Below are positions 44,592 through 53,600 of a stretch of 64,000 nucleotides of DNA, one piece after another. Origin of the DNA: CAZUZS01 sp964624795. GTDB lineage: Bacteria > Calditrichota > Calditrichia > RBG-13-44-9. The first letter of the stretch is position 1. Each line of letters opens with the position of its first letter. The DNA lies in contig CAZUZS010000004.1 of the NCBI GenBank assembly GCA_964624795.1, positions 1 through 64,000 of the forward strand. Direction: 5' to 3'. Made by a program: the position numbers and the translations under genes. The notes below the pieces were generated by a model. It saw nothing but the letters and a program-made list of their open reading frames with translations. It was not told where the DNA came from and did no database searches.

Positions 44592-45440
44592 TCATTTTTG
44601 CTGTTTCTTATCAAGGTTTTTTATCAGCTCGTCAATTTGGATACCCTTCTTGAAATACTCATTGATATCCTCATCTTCCAGCTTCTTCTTGGATTTGGTC
44701 TGCTTCTCGCCTTTTTCCCCGGGAGCTGTATCACCCGGATCCTCATCCGGCTGTTCTGCGCCATCCGCCATATCAGCCGAAACATTAAATGTTTCTTCAC
44801 CCGATTGGGTTTCGGAAGCTGCCATTTCAGTGTCTAAATCTTCTTCCAACTCAATTCCGACCGGTGCATCATCATTTAAATTGGACTTGTCATTGCCGCC
44901 GTTCCTTGCTTGTTCTGCCCTGTTCTTCAAATTAGACTTTTTTCGGGCGCGCACTGTGTCCAGGAATTCCTGTGCTTCTTCGGGTATCGCATCGTCAATT
45001 TCCAGCACGCCAAGCAGCTCGATCTGCGAAATAAGGATTTGCCGGAGGCGGTTGATAAACGATTCCTTCTGCGTGCGAAGTATATTAACCTCATCCCGCA
45101 TCTGCCGTGCCTGTTTCCTGGCGTTTTCAACAATTTCGAGCGCTTTTAATTCGGCTTCCTTAATTAGCAAGTCGGCTTGCCGCCTGCTGCTTTCCTCGGA
45201 CTGTTTTTTAACTTCCTGCACGTTAAGCAGTGTTTCCCGCAGATTCTTTTCCGTCTCCTGATAATCCTTCAGCTTGGTTTCCAGTTCTATTATCCTGCGG
45301 TTAATCTGCTTGTTGTCCTCGAGAACTTGCTCATATTCTTCCGCAACCATTTCCAGGAAGGTCTGAACTTCGATCGGGTCAAATCCGCGCAACGTTTTTC
45401 GAAATTCCTGCTTCCTGACGTCCAATGGAGTTAATTTCAC
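44592..45440 (-). CDS. divIVA: DivIVA-domain protein
   Basis: 282 residues, GTG start with GAGAGG ahead. The N-terminal ~60 residues are the DivIVA lipid-binding/curvature domain (LTPLDVRKQEFRKTLRGFDPIEVQTFL). Then a long coiled coil (to ~residue 150), an acidic disordered linker rich in Glu/Asp, and a short C-terminal helix (INEYFKKGIQIDELIKNL). DivIVA marks negative curvature at poles or the septum in Gram-positive cells; in Gram-negatives such as this one a septal or polar scaffolding role is inferred. In the same block as yggS and ileS, the usual neighbourhood for divIVA. Confidence 0.93.
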   Translation of the reverse strand: MKLTPLDVRKQEFRKTLRGFDPIEVQTFLEMVAEEYEQVLEDNKQINRRIIELETKLKDYQETEKNLRETLLNVQEVKKQSEESSRRQADLLIKEAELKALEIVENARKQARQMRDEVNILRTQKESFINRLRQILISQIELLGVLEIDDAIPEEAQEFLDTVRARKKSNLKNRAEQARNGGNDKSNLNDDAPVGIELEEDLDTEMAASETQSGEETFNVSADMADGAEQPDEDPGDTAPGEKGEKQTKSKKKLEDEDINEYFKKGIQIDELIKNLDKKQQK

Positions 45441-45565
45441 TATCCCTCTCCTCTTTTTTGAGGGTTACATTTTTCAATCATAAATTTCACAGTATTTTTC
45501 CGATCTCCTCATACAATTCAATGACACAAGTTTTATTATCACCCTGTTCAGCGCCCGCCAATCCT

Positions 45566-46252
45566 TTAGTTCCTGGAACCAAAAATTGCAGTGCCAATCC
45601 GCACCATCGTCGATCCCTCCGAAATGGCCAATTCATAATCCGAAGACATCCCCATGGAAAGCACCTCCATCCGCACATTGTCCAACTTTGCGGATTTAAT
45701 CTTTTCGGCCAATACGCAAAGTTTCCGGAAACAGGCAGTCACCAATCTTCGGTCATCGCTGAACAGACCAATCGTCATCAATCCACGAATTGAGATATTG
45801 GGAAGCCGGGACATTTTTTCGACTAACTCAATCGCAGCTTCAGGCGCCATACCAAATTTTGATTCCTCGCCGCTGGTATTAACTTCCACCAAAACAGGCA
45901 TTATCTTACCTATATTCCTGCATTTTTCATCGATTTCCCGCGCTAAATGCCAACTATCAACCGAGTGAATCATGTCAAATATCGGGACAACTTTCTTGAC
46001 TTTATTGGTTTGCAGGTGACCCACCATGTGCCAGGTTACCGGCTGCACTTCCTCCTTTTTGGCCTCTGCCTCCTGCACGCGATTTTCTCCGATTATCTTA
46101 ACGCCAGCATCGATGGCCAGATTAATCCGGGAAGCCGGAACCGTTTTAGTTACCGCAACCAGGGTGACATCTTCCGGGGAACGACCAGCACGGATCGCAG
46201 CATCTCCCACTTTCTCGTAAACCCGCTTTAGATTGTCTCTTATGTCATTCAT
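45566..46252 (-). CDS. yggS: YggS/PLPBP-family pyridoxal-phosphate homeostasis protein
   Basis: 228 residues; ATG at 46252 is the conserved start (MNDIRDNLKRV). TIM-barrel PLP binder: VAVTKTVPASRI (PLP Lys), GENRVQEAEAK, WHMVGHLQTNKVK, HSVDS, EVNTSGEESKFG, LMTIG and SMGMSSDYELAISEGSTMVRIG. Keeps PLP and amino-acid pools in balance. Followed by divIVA after 125 bases. Confidence 0.96.
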   Translation of the reverse strand: MNDIRDNLKRVYEKVGDAAIRAGRSPEDVTLVAVTKTVPASRINLAIDAGVKIIGENRVQEAEAKKEEVQPVTWHMVGHLQTNKVKKVVPIFDMIHSVDSWHLAREIDEKCRNIGKIMPVLVEVNTSGEESKFGMAPEAAIELVEKMSRLPNISIRGLMTIGLFSDDRRLVTACFRKLCVLAEKIKSAKLDNVRMEVLSMGMSSDYELAISEGSTMVRIGTAIFGSRN

Positions 46253-46494
46253 CGCATTTTTCCCGGAACATCCATCTTCCCCGGTCCTATCATTTTTTCG
46301 CATGCTTATTCCGGCATGAGAAATTTAAAAATGTTCAGATTCAATGTCCCTATTTCTATGAAGTGCAATCCTTTGCAGGAACCAAAATTCGCCAAATTCT
46401 TAACAAATTACTGTGACCAATCCAACAAAGTGAATTTTTGTGGAATAAAATCAAATATCCTCTCAAACGGGAACCACCATCCTGGAAGCGAATT

Positions 46495-46830
46495 CTACTT
46501 TTCCTGAATTTCTGCAGGGGGTTGGAAGCCGAAAGGCTTGTTTACGCCGGGCGTTCCGTGCAACTTTATTTCACCATATTGAGATTCATATTTCTTGATA
46601 TTTTCCTCCAAAGCGCCAAGCAACCCCTTTGCATGTTGAGGTGTCATGACAATCCGGGCGTACACCCGAGTTTTCGGGACTCCGGGAAGAATTCTGGTAA
46701 AATCGATGACGAACTCGGCAGGAGAGTGCGTGATCAGTGCCAGGTTCGAATAAATTCCCTCTGCTTGCTCAGGCGGCAATTCAATATTAATTTGCTGCGG
46801 TGCATTTTGAGGCTGATTATCTGATGTCAT
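46495..46830 (-). CDS. DUF3467-family protein
   Basis: 111 residues; ATG at 46830 with AGGA 5 bases upstream is preferred over one at 46860. The sequence INIELPPEQAEGIYSNLALITHSPAEFVIDFTRILPG and ARIVMTPQHAKGLLGALEENI is the small DUF3467 fold, common in FCB bacteria. No signal or membrane segment. Function unknown. Stands alone, ~240 bases upstream of yggS. Confidence 0.9.
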   Translation of the reverse strand: MTSDNQPQNAPQQINIELPPEQAEGIYSNLALITHSPAEFVIDFTRILPGVPKTRVYARIVMTPQHAKGLLGALEENIKKYESQYGEIKLHGTPGVNKPFGFQPPAEIQEK

Positions 46831-46926
46831 ATTTTCCTGTTCGTTTAAATTTATATTCATTGTTATTTTTTAAGTAACAAATTTACGATATATCCAAAAA
46901 TAAGTCAAGAAAACTGTAATTTAAAA

Positions 46927-46966
46927 GGCAAAAGTTGATGCTCCGACTCCGGGCCTGACTTTTGCC
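46927..46966. promoter_or_regulatory. Hairpin in the dnaG leader
   Basis: A perfect 9-base inverted repeat GGCAAAAGT/ACTTTTGCC (46927-46935 and 46958-46966) with a 22-base spacer lies 20 bases before the dnaG start. It could be a leader hairpin or an operator; no T run follows, so it is not an ordinary terminator. Confidence 0.4.
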
Positions 46967-46986
46967 AGGAAACTGCTCAATTCCCG

Positions 46987-48798
46987 ATGGCGCAAATTCC
47001 TGAACACCTGATTGACCGTATACGCGACTCAATTGATATTGTTGATGTAATTTCCCGCTATGTCTCTTTGAAAAAGACAGGAAGAAATTTCAAGGGCCTT
47101 TGTCCCTTTCACACAGAAAAAACTCCTTCCTTCACTGTCAGTGAAGAGAAACAGATATTCTACTGTTTCGGCTGTGGTACCGGTGGGAATGTATTTACAT
47201 TCCTGATGCGTTATGAAAAAATCACTTTTATTGAAGCGGCACGAAAGATTGCTGAAGAATCTGGCATTGAGCTTCCCTCCTCTCCCCAGGATACTCAGCA
47301 GTCCAGCGAGTACGACCGCCTCTACCGCGCCAACCAATTCGCTTCAGACCACTTCCAGGCCGTTTTAAATGAACATTTCGCAGATATCAAAGAGTATATT
47401 CAGAGCCGCTCAATTAACCAGGAGAGCTTGAATTTCTTTAAGATCGGCTATGTTCAAAATCGGTGGGACAGCTTATTCCTGCGAATCACATCCCAAAAAA
47501 TGAAACTTGAACCATTCCTAAAAACCGGCCTGCTCTTGCAGAGCGAGAAAGACAGCTCCCGAAAATACGACCGCTTTCGGGACCGCCTGATGTTTCCCAT
47601 CCACAATTTATCTGGCCGGATCGTAGCGTTCGGAGGACGAGCGCTTTCGGATGATCCGCAATCTCCCAAATATTTAAACTCCCCGGAGTCCCCAATCTAC
47701 AAGAAAAGCCAGATTCTTTACGGACTTTATTTTGCTAAGGATTGGATCCGCCAGGAAGGATATGTCATTTTTGTTGAAGGTTATATGGATTTTCTCCAAC
47801 TTTTCCAAAACGGCATCAAAAACGTAACCGCAACCAGCGGCACTGCGCTTACCGAGGATCATGCAAAGCTAATCCGAAGATACACCTCTGATATAATTCT
47901 TTGCTACGATGCGGACTCAGCAGGGATAAACGCTGCAATTCGTGGTGGGCAAATCCTTTTCCAGAACAACCTGAACGTCCGCGTTCTTATTCTTCCCGAA
48001 GCTGAAGACCCGGACAGTTATGTTCGCAAAAACGGCGCATCTGCATTTCTTTCCCTGCTGAAGAATGCCGAAGATTACTTTGAATTCAAAATGGAAAGGC
48101 TGCTTCGAAATATTGAGAAAGGGAATATACCGCGACGTACAACGGTTGTGAATGAAATGCTCGATTCGCTGGCTGCGCATAGCGATCCGCTAAAACAAAA
48201 TTTTTATCTCAATGTCCTGGCCGAAAAATTTGGGTTGCAGGAAAGTACCTTGCTCAGCGAAATTCAAAAGAAACAAAAAATATTTAAATCCAGAGAGGTA
48301 AGGATCGCCGAGCGTCGCGATGTCCCGGAGATCGAGAAGGTGGCCGGTTATGGTTTTACGGGTGCATGGAGCGCGGAAAGGGATATTATCAACCTGTTGC
48401 TGAGTCATTTAAACGAATTAAAAAATACCGTTTTCAATGTTCTGGAATCCGATGATTTCCTAAATCCAGGATTCAGGAAGATTTTTATTTTTATTCGAGA
48501 TCACCAGGAGACAAAACAGAAAGAGCTGATGCATCTGGTCATTTCCGTCTCCGATGATCAGCAGGTAACCAGCATGATCTCCGGCAATCAATTAAACGAA
48601 ATTAAGAATCCTGCACAATATCTCAACGATTGCCTGCAGCGAGTAAAAGAGATGCGTTTTCAGTCCCGGATAGATTTTTTGCGGGAGAGATTCAAAAAGC
48701 TTACCCCAGAAGACGACGATTATTTGTCTACCCTGCAGGAATTGAATTTTAACATGACCCAGGTTCAAAAGATAAGAAAATTGTTTAACGAAAAATGA
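46987..48798 (+). CDS. dnaG: DNA primase
   Basis: 603 residues. N-terminal CHC2 zinc finger (CPFHTEKTPSFT, then QIFYCFGCG), then the TOPRIM domain (VIFVEGYMDFLQL and CYDADSAG) and a C-terminal helicase-interacting region (~450-603). Synthesises RNA primers for replication. Start ATG at 46987 lacks a strong ribosome site, but there is no better in-frame start nearby. The divergent DUF3467 gene and a leader hairpin lie upstream. No rpsU or rpoD follows, unlike the classic macromolecular-synthesis operon. Confidence 0.98.
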   Translation: MAQIPEHLIDRIRDSIDIVDVISRYVSLKKTGRNFKGLCPFHTEKTPSFTVSEEKQIFYCFGCGTGGNVFTFLMRYEKITFIEAARKIAEESGIELPSSPQDTQQSSEYDRLYRANQFASDHFQAVLNEHFADIKEYIQSRSINQESLNFFKIGYVQNRWDSLFLRITSQKMKLEPFLKTGLLLQSEKDSSRKYDRFRDRLMFPIHNLSGRIVAFGGRALSDDPQSPKYLNSPESPIYKKSQILYGLYFAKDWIRQEGYVIFVEGYMDFLQLFQNGIKNVTATSGTALTEDHAKLIRRYTSDIILCYDADSAGINAAIRGGQILFQNNLNVRVLILPEAEDPDSYVRKNGASAFLSLLKNAEDYFEFKMERLLRNIEKGNIPRRTTVVNEMLDSLAAHSDPLKQNFYLNVLAEKFGLQESTLLSEIQKKQKIFKSREVRIAERRDVPEIEKVAGYGFTGAWSAERDIINLLLSHLNELKNTVFNVLESDDFLNPGFRKIFIFIRDHQETKQKELMHLVISVSDDQQVTSMISGNQLNEIKNPAQYLNDCLQRVKEMRFQSRIDFLRERFKKLTPEDDDYLSTLQELNFNMTQVQKIRKLFNEK

Positions 48799-49103
48799 TG
48801 GCCGTATCCGGATTCGGAATCATCCCTTTTCTACCAGGTAGGCTGCTCTTAGGTAATTATTCGAAAACATCTGCTTTTTCAATTGCACATAAATATTTCA
48901 CCGGCAAGACCTGTAATTAACATGCACATTCAGGAATTTTTGCCTAAATCGGATGTGACATCAGTCACCCGAAAAATATAGAGTTCAGTCTAATTTTTGG
49001 TCGGATCGAGATTACATATGGCAACTTGAATATCAAGAAGATAAGGAAGATCAAGATAGTGAGCACAGGCAGCACAAAGAACAGGGAGGTGGGCACCAAT
49101 ACG
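48799..49103. other. Intergenic stretch with no supported gene
   Basis: 305 bases between dnaG and the response regulator. No clear terminator, tRNA or reading frame; a purine-rich GGGAGG precedes the regulator start. Confidence 0.5.
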
Positions 49104-49502
49104 ATGCAAAGTAACTGCGATATATTTGTGGTTGACGACAACCTCGAACAGGCCAACATCATAAAGTTGTTGATAGAACAGTACGGCTTTAATGCCCAAT
49201 ATTCAACTGACAGTAAGGATGCTTTTCAAAAGATCCTGCAGGAAAAACCGCGACTTGTTATTCTGGATTTATTGATGCCGGACATTGACGGATTGCGGTT
49301 GTGCCGGATGATTAAGGAACATCCCAGCACTTCGGATACCAGGATTATTATTTATTCCGGGAAAATGTATGAGTCCGACCGCCGAAAGGCATTGGCGTTG
49401 GGTGCTGATCTCTTTTTGACCAAACCTACCCGTTCCTATATTCTGCTGGATGCAATAAAGAATCTTTTACTGCCCACATCGAATGAAGTCTATCAAAATT
49501 AA
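49104..49502 (+). CDS. Single-domain response regulator
   Basis: 132 residues; ATG at 49104 with GGGAGG about 13 bases upstream. The whole protein is a receiver domain: acidic pair in VVDDN, phospho-acceptor Asp in VILDLLMPDIDG, Ser in IIIYSGKM and Lys in LFLTKP. No output domain follows, as in CheY/SpoVR-like transfer proteins. Its end overlaps the next gene by 20 bases, so the partner in the pathway may be that metallo-hydrolase; no histidine kinase is adjacent. Confidence 0.9.
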   Translation: MQSNCDIFVVDDNLEQANIIKLLIEQYGFNAQYSTDSKDAFQKILQEKPRLVILDLLMPDIDGLRLCRMIKEHPSTSDTRIIIYSGKMYESDRRKALALGADLFLTKPTRSYILLDAIKNLLLPTSNEVYQN

Positions 49503-50400
49503 ATTTTGGGGTGTGCGCGGTTCCATCCCAACTCCCGGGCCATCGACTATCAAATATGGTGGAAATACTGCTTGCGTCGAGGTCCGTTTCGGAAATGGTG
49601 CCTTATTTATTCTGGATGCCGGTTCGGGCATACGAGAATTGGGAAAGCAACTGGTGCAGCAGAACAAACCTGTTGATGCACATATATTGGTGAGCCATTT
49701 TCACTGGGATCATATCCAGGGCTTACCTTTTTTCAGACCTGCCTATGCTGCGCGAAACAAATTTACTATTATTGGCTGCGATGAAGCAGCACTTAACCTG
49801 GATCAAATCATTTCCTTTCAAATGAATCCCACGTATTTTCCAATTGCTATCGAGGATATGCGGGCAAACATCCGGTTTAGATCAGTGAAAGAAGAAAGCT
49901 TTGATTTGAGCGGCGTCAATATCCAAACTATATATCTTAATCACCCTGGATATGCGTTGGGCTACCGCCTCAATTTCAATGGAAAATCGATTGTGTATAT
50001 AAGCGACAACGAACCATTTCACTGGCTTGAAGAGAACAAGGAATATGATGGGTTGGGTGGACCTTTTGAGAATCTGGAAGATATGTTTGACAATTTTGTA
50101 GAGGATAAAAATGAGTCTCTGGTCGACTTTTGCCGAAATTCGGATATTTTGATTCATGATACGCAATTTCTGCCGGAAGAATACGCACAAAAGATTACCT
50201 GGGGACATTCGCCATACAACTATACTGTCGATCTCGCCATGAAAAGCGAAGTAAAACAACTCATCCTGTTTCACCACGACCCTGATCATGACGACAACAT
50301 GATAGATCACATCCAGAAACTGAGCCGCGATATTATCACAAACTCGAATTTTCCCATGTCCTGCGTGGCAGCCCACGAAGGGATGACAGTAGAAATTTAA
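49483..50400 (+). CDS. Metallo-beta-lactamase-fold hydrolase
   Basis: 305 residues. N-terminal KIKFWGVRGSIPTPG and GGNTACVEV are typical of the MBL-fold group that also contains cyclic-nucleotide-phosphodiesterase-like and RNase-Z-like proteins. The metal motif HFHWDH, with later Asp and His (VYISDNEPFHW, HDTQFLP, HHDPDHDD), supports a di-zinc site. The start overlaps the response-regulator end by 20 bases with no ribosome site of its own, so coupled translation is likely. Substrate unknown. Confidence 0.9.
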   Translation: MKSIKIKFWGVRGSIPTPGPSTIKYGGNTACVEVRFGNGALFILDAGSGIRELGKQLVQQNKPVDAHILVSHFHWDHIQGLPFFRPAYAARNKFTIIGCDEAALNLDQIISFQMNPTYFPIAIEDMRANIRFRSVKEESFDLSGVNIQTIYLNHPGYALGYRLNFNGKSIVYISDNEPFHWLEENKEYDGLGGPFENLEDMFDNFVEDKNESLVDFCRNSDILIHDTQFLPEEYAQKITWGHSPYNYTVDLAMKSEVKQLILFHHDPDHDDNMIDHIQKLSRDIITNSNFPMSCVAAHEGMTVEI

Positions 50401-50519
50401 TTCCTATCTGAGGGCGGTTACTTCATTTAAAACCAGCATATTTTCATTCCCAATAATTCACCAAATGGTGGAGTCTGTTTCGGTTGTGATTCTTTCAAGC
50501 GAAGGTTGCGACCATTCCG

Positions 50520-52283
50520 CTACTGCTTTACCAGGACCACCGTAGTTTTCAGCTCATCCGCCATTTTACGATTGGCATCGAATACCCGGAAGAGGACAAT
50601 ATACATACCCATCCTCGCTACCCGTCCGGCATCATCCCTTCCATCCCATACCAGCGAGCCCTCATGTCCTACGACCATCCGGTCGGACAAACGGCGCACC
50701 ATTCTGCCCAGCATATCATAAATATCCACTGTTACAAAAGCCGAAACCACCGGTAGATCATATTGGATCAAGGCATAATCCTCAAATCCGTCACTATCCG
50801 GTGAGAATGGGTTCGGATAAATAGAGATGCTTGACTTCAGGACCTGCTTTTCGATATAAACAGAGTTTTGCCGGCCTGGTGTGCAGCCCAGTGCAGCTAC
50901 TGATGCAGTCCAGTTATCGGCGATTTGGGAAGAAAGATGGGGATTTATTCTTTCCAGAGATACGCCGGCTTCAGTTTCTCTGCCCATCCAATCACTTGAA
51001 TATGAGACACGCTCTTCAAGATTGCCGGAAAGAGTCAACAACCGCAAATCATCCTGGTCATTATTCAGCGTCGGAAAAGAAGCTAAAATGATGATTTTTT
51101 CAATATCTACACCGTAATCAAACGCAAGATTTGAATCTTTCCCCAGGACAAGAAATTCACCGGGGCCAATAACAGCTTGAGATGAATTAATCTCCACAGT
51201 GTCCCGGGCATCAGCAATATACCAGTTGTTCATGTTTATCGGCTGTTCACCACGATTGTAGATTTCAATCCACTCAGCGAGACCGGTTGATGGCCGATAC
51301 ATAATTTCGTTGATGATTACCGGATTATTCAAAGGCTCGATTCTCACAAGAATAAAATTGGTGTTATTCCCCGGCTTCTCGTCCCCTGCCAGCGAAACTG
51401 TGACACCCAGCCGGTGACTCCCTTCCGGCATCCCCGGCGCTTCGATATCAAACATCGTTGAATCCCCGGATTCGAGAGCCACCGAAAAGTTCTTAGAATT
51501 CCGGATTTCGATAGAATCCATGATTGAATTCTCGTTAAGATCCTCATACAAAATAGCTGAAAATTGTGAGATCGCACGTAATCCATTGTTCTTTGCGGTG
51601 CCTCGGATCGTAAAGGAAGTCCCTTCGGCAGGCAAGGCCGGCTCTGTCCAAATTGTGTCCAATTCCAGATCTAATTCAGCAGGAGAAACTGAATTTAGGC
51701 TGCCAGGCGTGCCACGGAGAACCAGGGAATTCGACCAATTTGCTGAAGAGTTGTTATTATTCAAAATAATCTTTTCGTCTGAAAATCCGGGCAAATTGTC
51801 CGCAGAATAGTAATAAATCTGAAGCGTATCACCTTGCATATCCGTCATTATTACCGGTTCGGCAGAAGAGTTTGACCAACCGTATTGTCCGAAGCTCCCA
51901 TCATTTATCGTTAATATCAAAGCAGTACCAGGAATCAAAGTGTCGTAGGTCGTTGAATTTCCGAAATAGCTTCCGTCCAGTATCACACCAAATTGCCCCG
52001 GTTGAAGAAGCATCCCGTATCCGGCGTCCGTAATCTGGTCCAACTCCAGACTATCGCCTATTTGCCAGCCGTTCAGATCGATCGTATCTTTGCCCGCATT
52101 GAATATTTCCACAAATTCATTATGATATTCGAGCGTATCCGCATCGAACATGACTTCACTGAGCACAACCTGTCCTTGTGAGACGGCAATCCCAGTCAGC
52201 AAGCACAAAAACATCCAACTCAATCTAGGTATAGAATTTCGGTTTCCGATCACGCCTTCCAAGTATGATTGTACGAATGACAT
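50520..52283 (-). CDS. Secreted lamin-tail-domain protein with C-terminal sorting domain
   Basis: 587 residues, with GGAGG 6 bases before ATG and a signal sequence (LSWMFLCLLTGIAVSQG). Two lamin-tail (LTD) beta domains: residues ~38-200 (VVLSEVMFDAD, HNEFVEIFNAG, DLNGWQIGD) and ~325-460 (VIINEIMYRPS, LAEWIEIYNRGEQPINMNNWYIAD). A CARDB-like Ig domain lies between. The last ~100 residues are a FlgD/CHU_C-like sorting domain (IYPNPFSPDSDGFEDYALIQYDL...MADELKTTVVLVKQ). LTD proteins are often secreted nucleases or adhesins, but no nuclease motif is present. Predicted to be exported like the cluster at the left edge. Confidence 0.88.
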   Translation of the reverse strand: MSFVQSYLEGVIGNRNSIPRLSWMFLCLLTGIAVSQGQVVLSEVMFDADTLEYHNEFVEIFNAGKDTIDLNGWQIGDSLELDQITDAGYGMLLQPGQFGVILDGSYFGNSTTYDTLIPGTALILTINDGSFGQYGWSNSSAEPVIMTDMQGDTLQIYYYSADNLPGFSDEKIILNNNNSSANWSNSLVLRGTPGSLNSVSPAELDLELDTIWTEPALPAEGTSFTIRGTAKNNGLRAISQFSAILYEDLNENSIMDSIEIRNSKNFSVALESGDSTMFDIEAPGMPEGSHRLGVTVSLAGDEKPGNNTNFILVRIEPLNNPVIINEIMYRPSTGLAEWIEIYNRGEQPINMNNWYIADARDTVEINSSQAVIGPGEFLVLGKDSNLAFDYGVDIEKIIILASFPTLNNDQDDLRLLTLSGNLEERVSYSSDWMGRETEAGVSLERINPHLSSQIADNWTASVAALGCTPGRQNSVYIEKQVLKSSISIYPNPFSPDSDGFEDYALIQYDLPVVSAFVTVDIYDMLGRMVRRLSDRMVVGHEGSLVWDGRDDAGRVARMGMYIVLFRVFDANRKMADELKTTVVLVKQ

Positions 52284-52747
52284 AATAAGCCTCCATCACC
52301 TTCCTATTCGGAAATTCATATTAATAGAACCTATTATCCCGATTTGCTCTACATCGTCATTTATCCGGTAAATTATCGGGCAGACAATCCGGGGCGATTC
52401 GTTCCAGGATTGCCTGAATTAAACGCGACAAAATCCACGTCTTAATGAGGGCGCGCTACCGCAGGCAGATATATCACGCATTGCTCATTCGCCTAATACC
52501 GCACCGTTTGATGCCAAGAACAGTATGATTCCTTTCGAATTCACATACTAATCGCAAAGCTTTTCTTTTCATGGATAAGCCAATTTCAATTTTTTACTGC
52601 TTCCAAATCCTGTCCATTCAGGACCTTGTGCAGGTTGTACTAAAATTGGATTAGCTTTTATAATTTAAAAAATTTTATGAAATATTCAATAGCGAGACAA
52701 AAAAAAATCGAAAAAGGGTAGGAAAGACGCCGTTGCAGGAGAAATCG
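52284..52747. other. Intergenic stretch with no supported gene
   Basis: 464 bases upstream of the lamin-tail gene and downstream of the DUF3108 gene. AT-rich toward 52640-52720, ending in a poly-A run at 52700-52708 (a T run on the minus strand) without a good hairpin. It should hold the lamin-tail promoter; I see no safe boxes. Confidence 0.5.
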
Positions 52748-53572
52748 TTACTTGTCAACCTTATCCTTCAAATCGACAAAAACAGAATCCCCCCCCCAAT
52801 ATTTCCACTCATCTAATTCCAATGTCACATTTCCTACGAATGCTTTCATGTTTGCTTTTAGCGGAACCGCCTGTTCGTCGGTGGAGAACCAACCCTTAAA
52901 ATCTTGCTTAACTCCGGCAATTCCAACAAATTTCAAACGTCCATCGAGGAACAAGGTTTTGATCTTATGATCATTGGTTTTTATTTTTGATAGTTTATCT
53001 CTAAAATTGATCTGCGTGGAATCGAGCTTATTATAGGCAAATACCGGCACAGTTAACTTTGCCTTATTATGTGCCATAGCCCTTGCAAAATAGAGCAGCG
53101 AGAGACTATCCTGCACCTTTTTATGTATTGCGCCTGTCGAATCGAGTTCCACGATTGAATGGTTTCCCTTTCTGTTCTCAATTTGCATATGAACACTATT
53201 CTTTTCATAATCGAAATCGTAACGAGTGTAGATCAGATGGTCGCCTTTGCCCTCATACGAAATAAAGATGTGGGAATAAAAACCTGCACTATCGATGAAG
53301 CTGTCATAGATATCATGCAGATTTATAAAAGGCAGGGAAGGATTTGAATCGATATGAATCCGGCAATGGTAAACCGGGCGACCAGAGAGAGTATCGGCGT
53401 TTAGTACCTGCAAAACCAAACGTCCCAGGTGTAAGAAAGACCACCTGACTGTATAACTCAACTCTTCACCCACCTGCCACTTATATACAGGCGGCGGATA
53501 GCCCTGTGCATGCAGTCCATTCACAGCTATTGTAAATAACAGAATATATAATATTAGGATTCTTTTTCTCAT
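52748..53572 (-). CDS. Exported DUF3108 protein
   Basis: 274 residues with a signal peptide (ILYILLFTIAVNGLHAQG). The DUF3108 fold is recognised by YKWQVGEELSYTVRWSFLHLGRLVLQV, YHCRIHIDSNPSLPFINLHDIYDSFID and the later GRLKFVGIAGVKQDFKGWFSTDEQAVPLKANMKAF region. Predicted beta-rich periplasmic protein; function unknown, though LPS or lipid handling has been suggested for relatives. It follows the dGTPase by 28 bases and may be co-transcribed. Confidence 0.88.
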   Translation of the reverse strand: MRKRILILYILLFTIAVNGLHAQGYPPPVYKWQVGEELSYTVRWSFLHLGRLVLQVLNADTLSGRPVYHCRIHIDSNPSLPFINLHDIYDSFIDSAGFYSHIFISYEGKGDHLIYTRYDFDYEKNSVHMQIENRKGNHSIVELDSTGAIHKKVQDSLSLLYFARAMAHNKAKLTVPVFAYNKLDSTQINFRDKLSKIKTNDHKIKTLFLDGRLKFVGIAGVKQDFKGWFSTDEQAVPLKANMKAFVGNVTLELDEWKYWGGDSVFVDLKDKVDK

Positions 53573-53600
53573 AACGGGTTAACAGTTGTCGTAATCGGTT

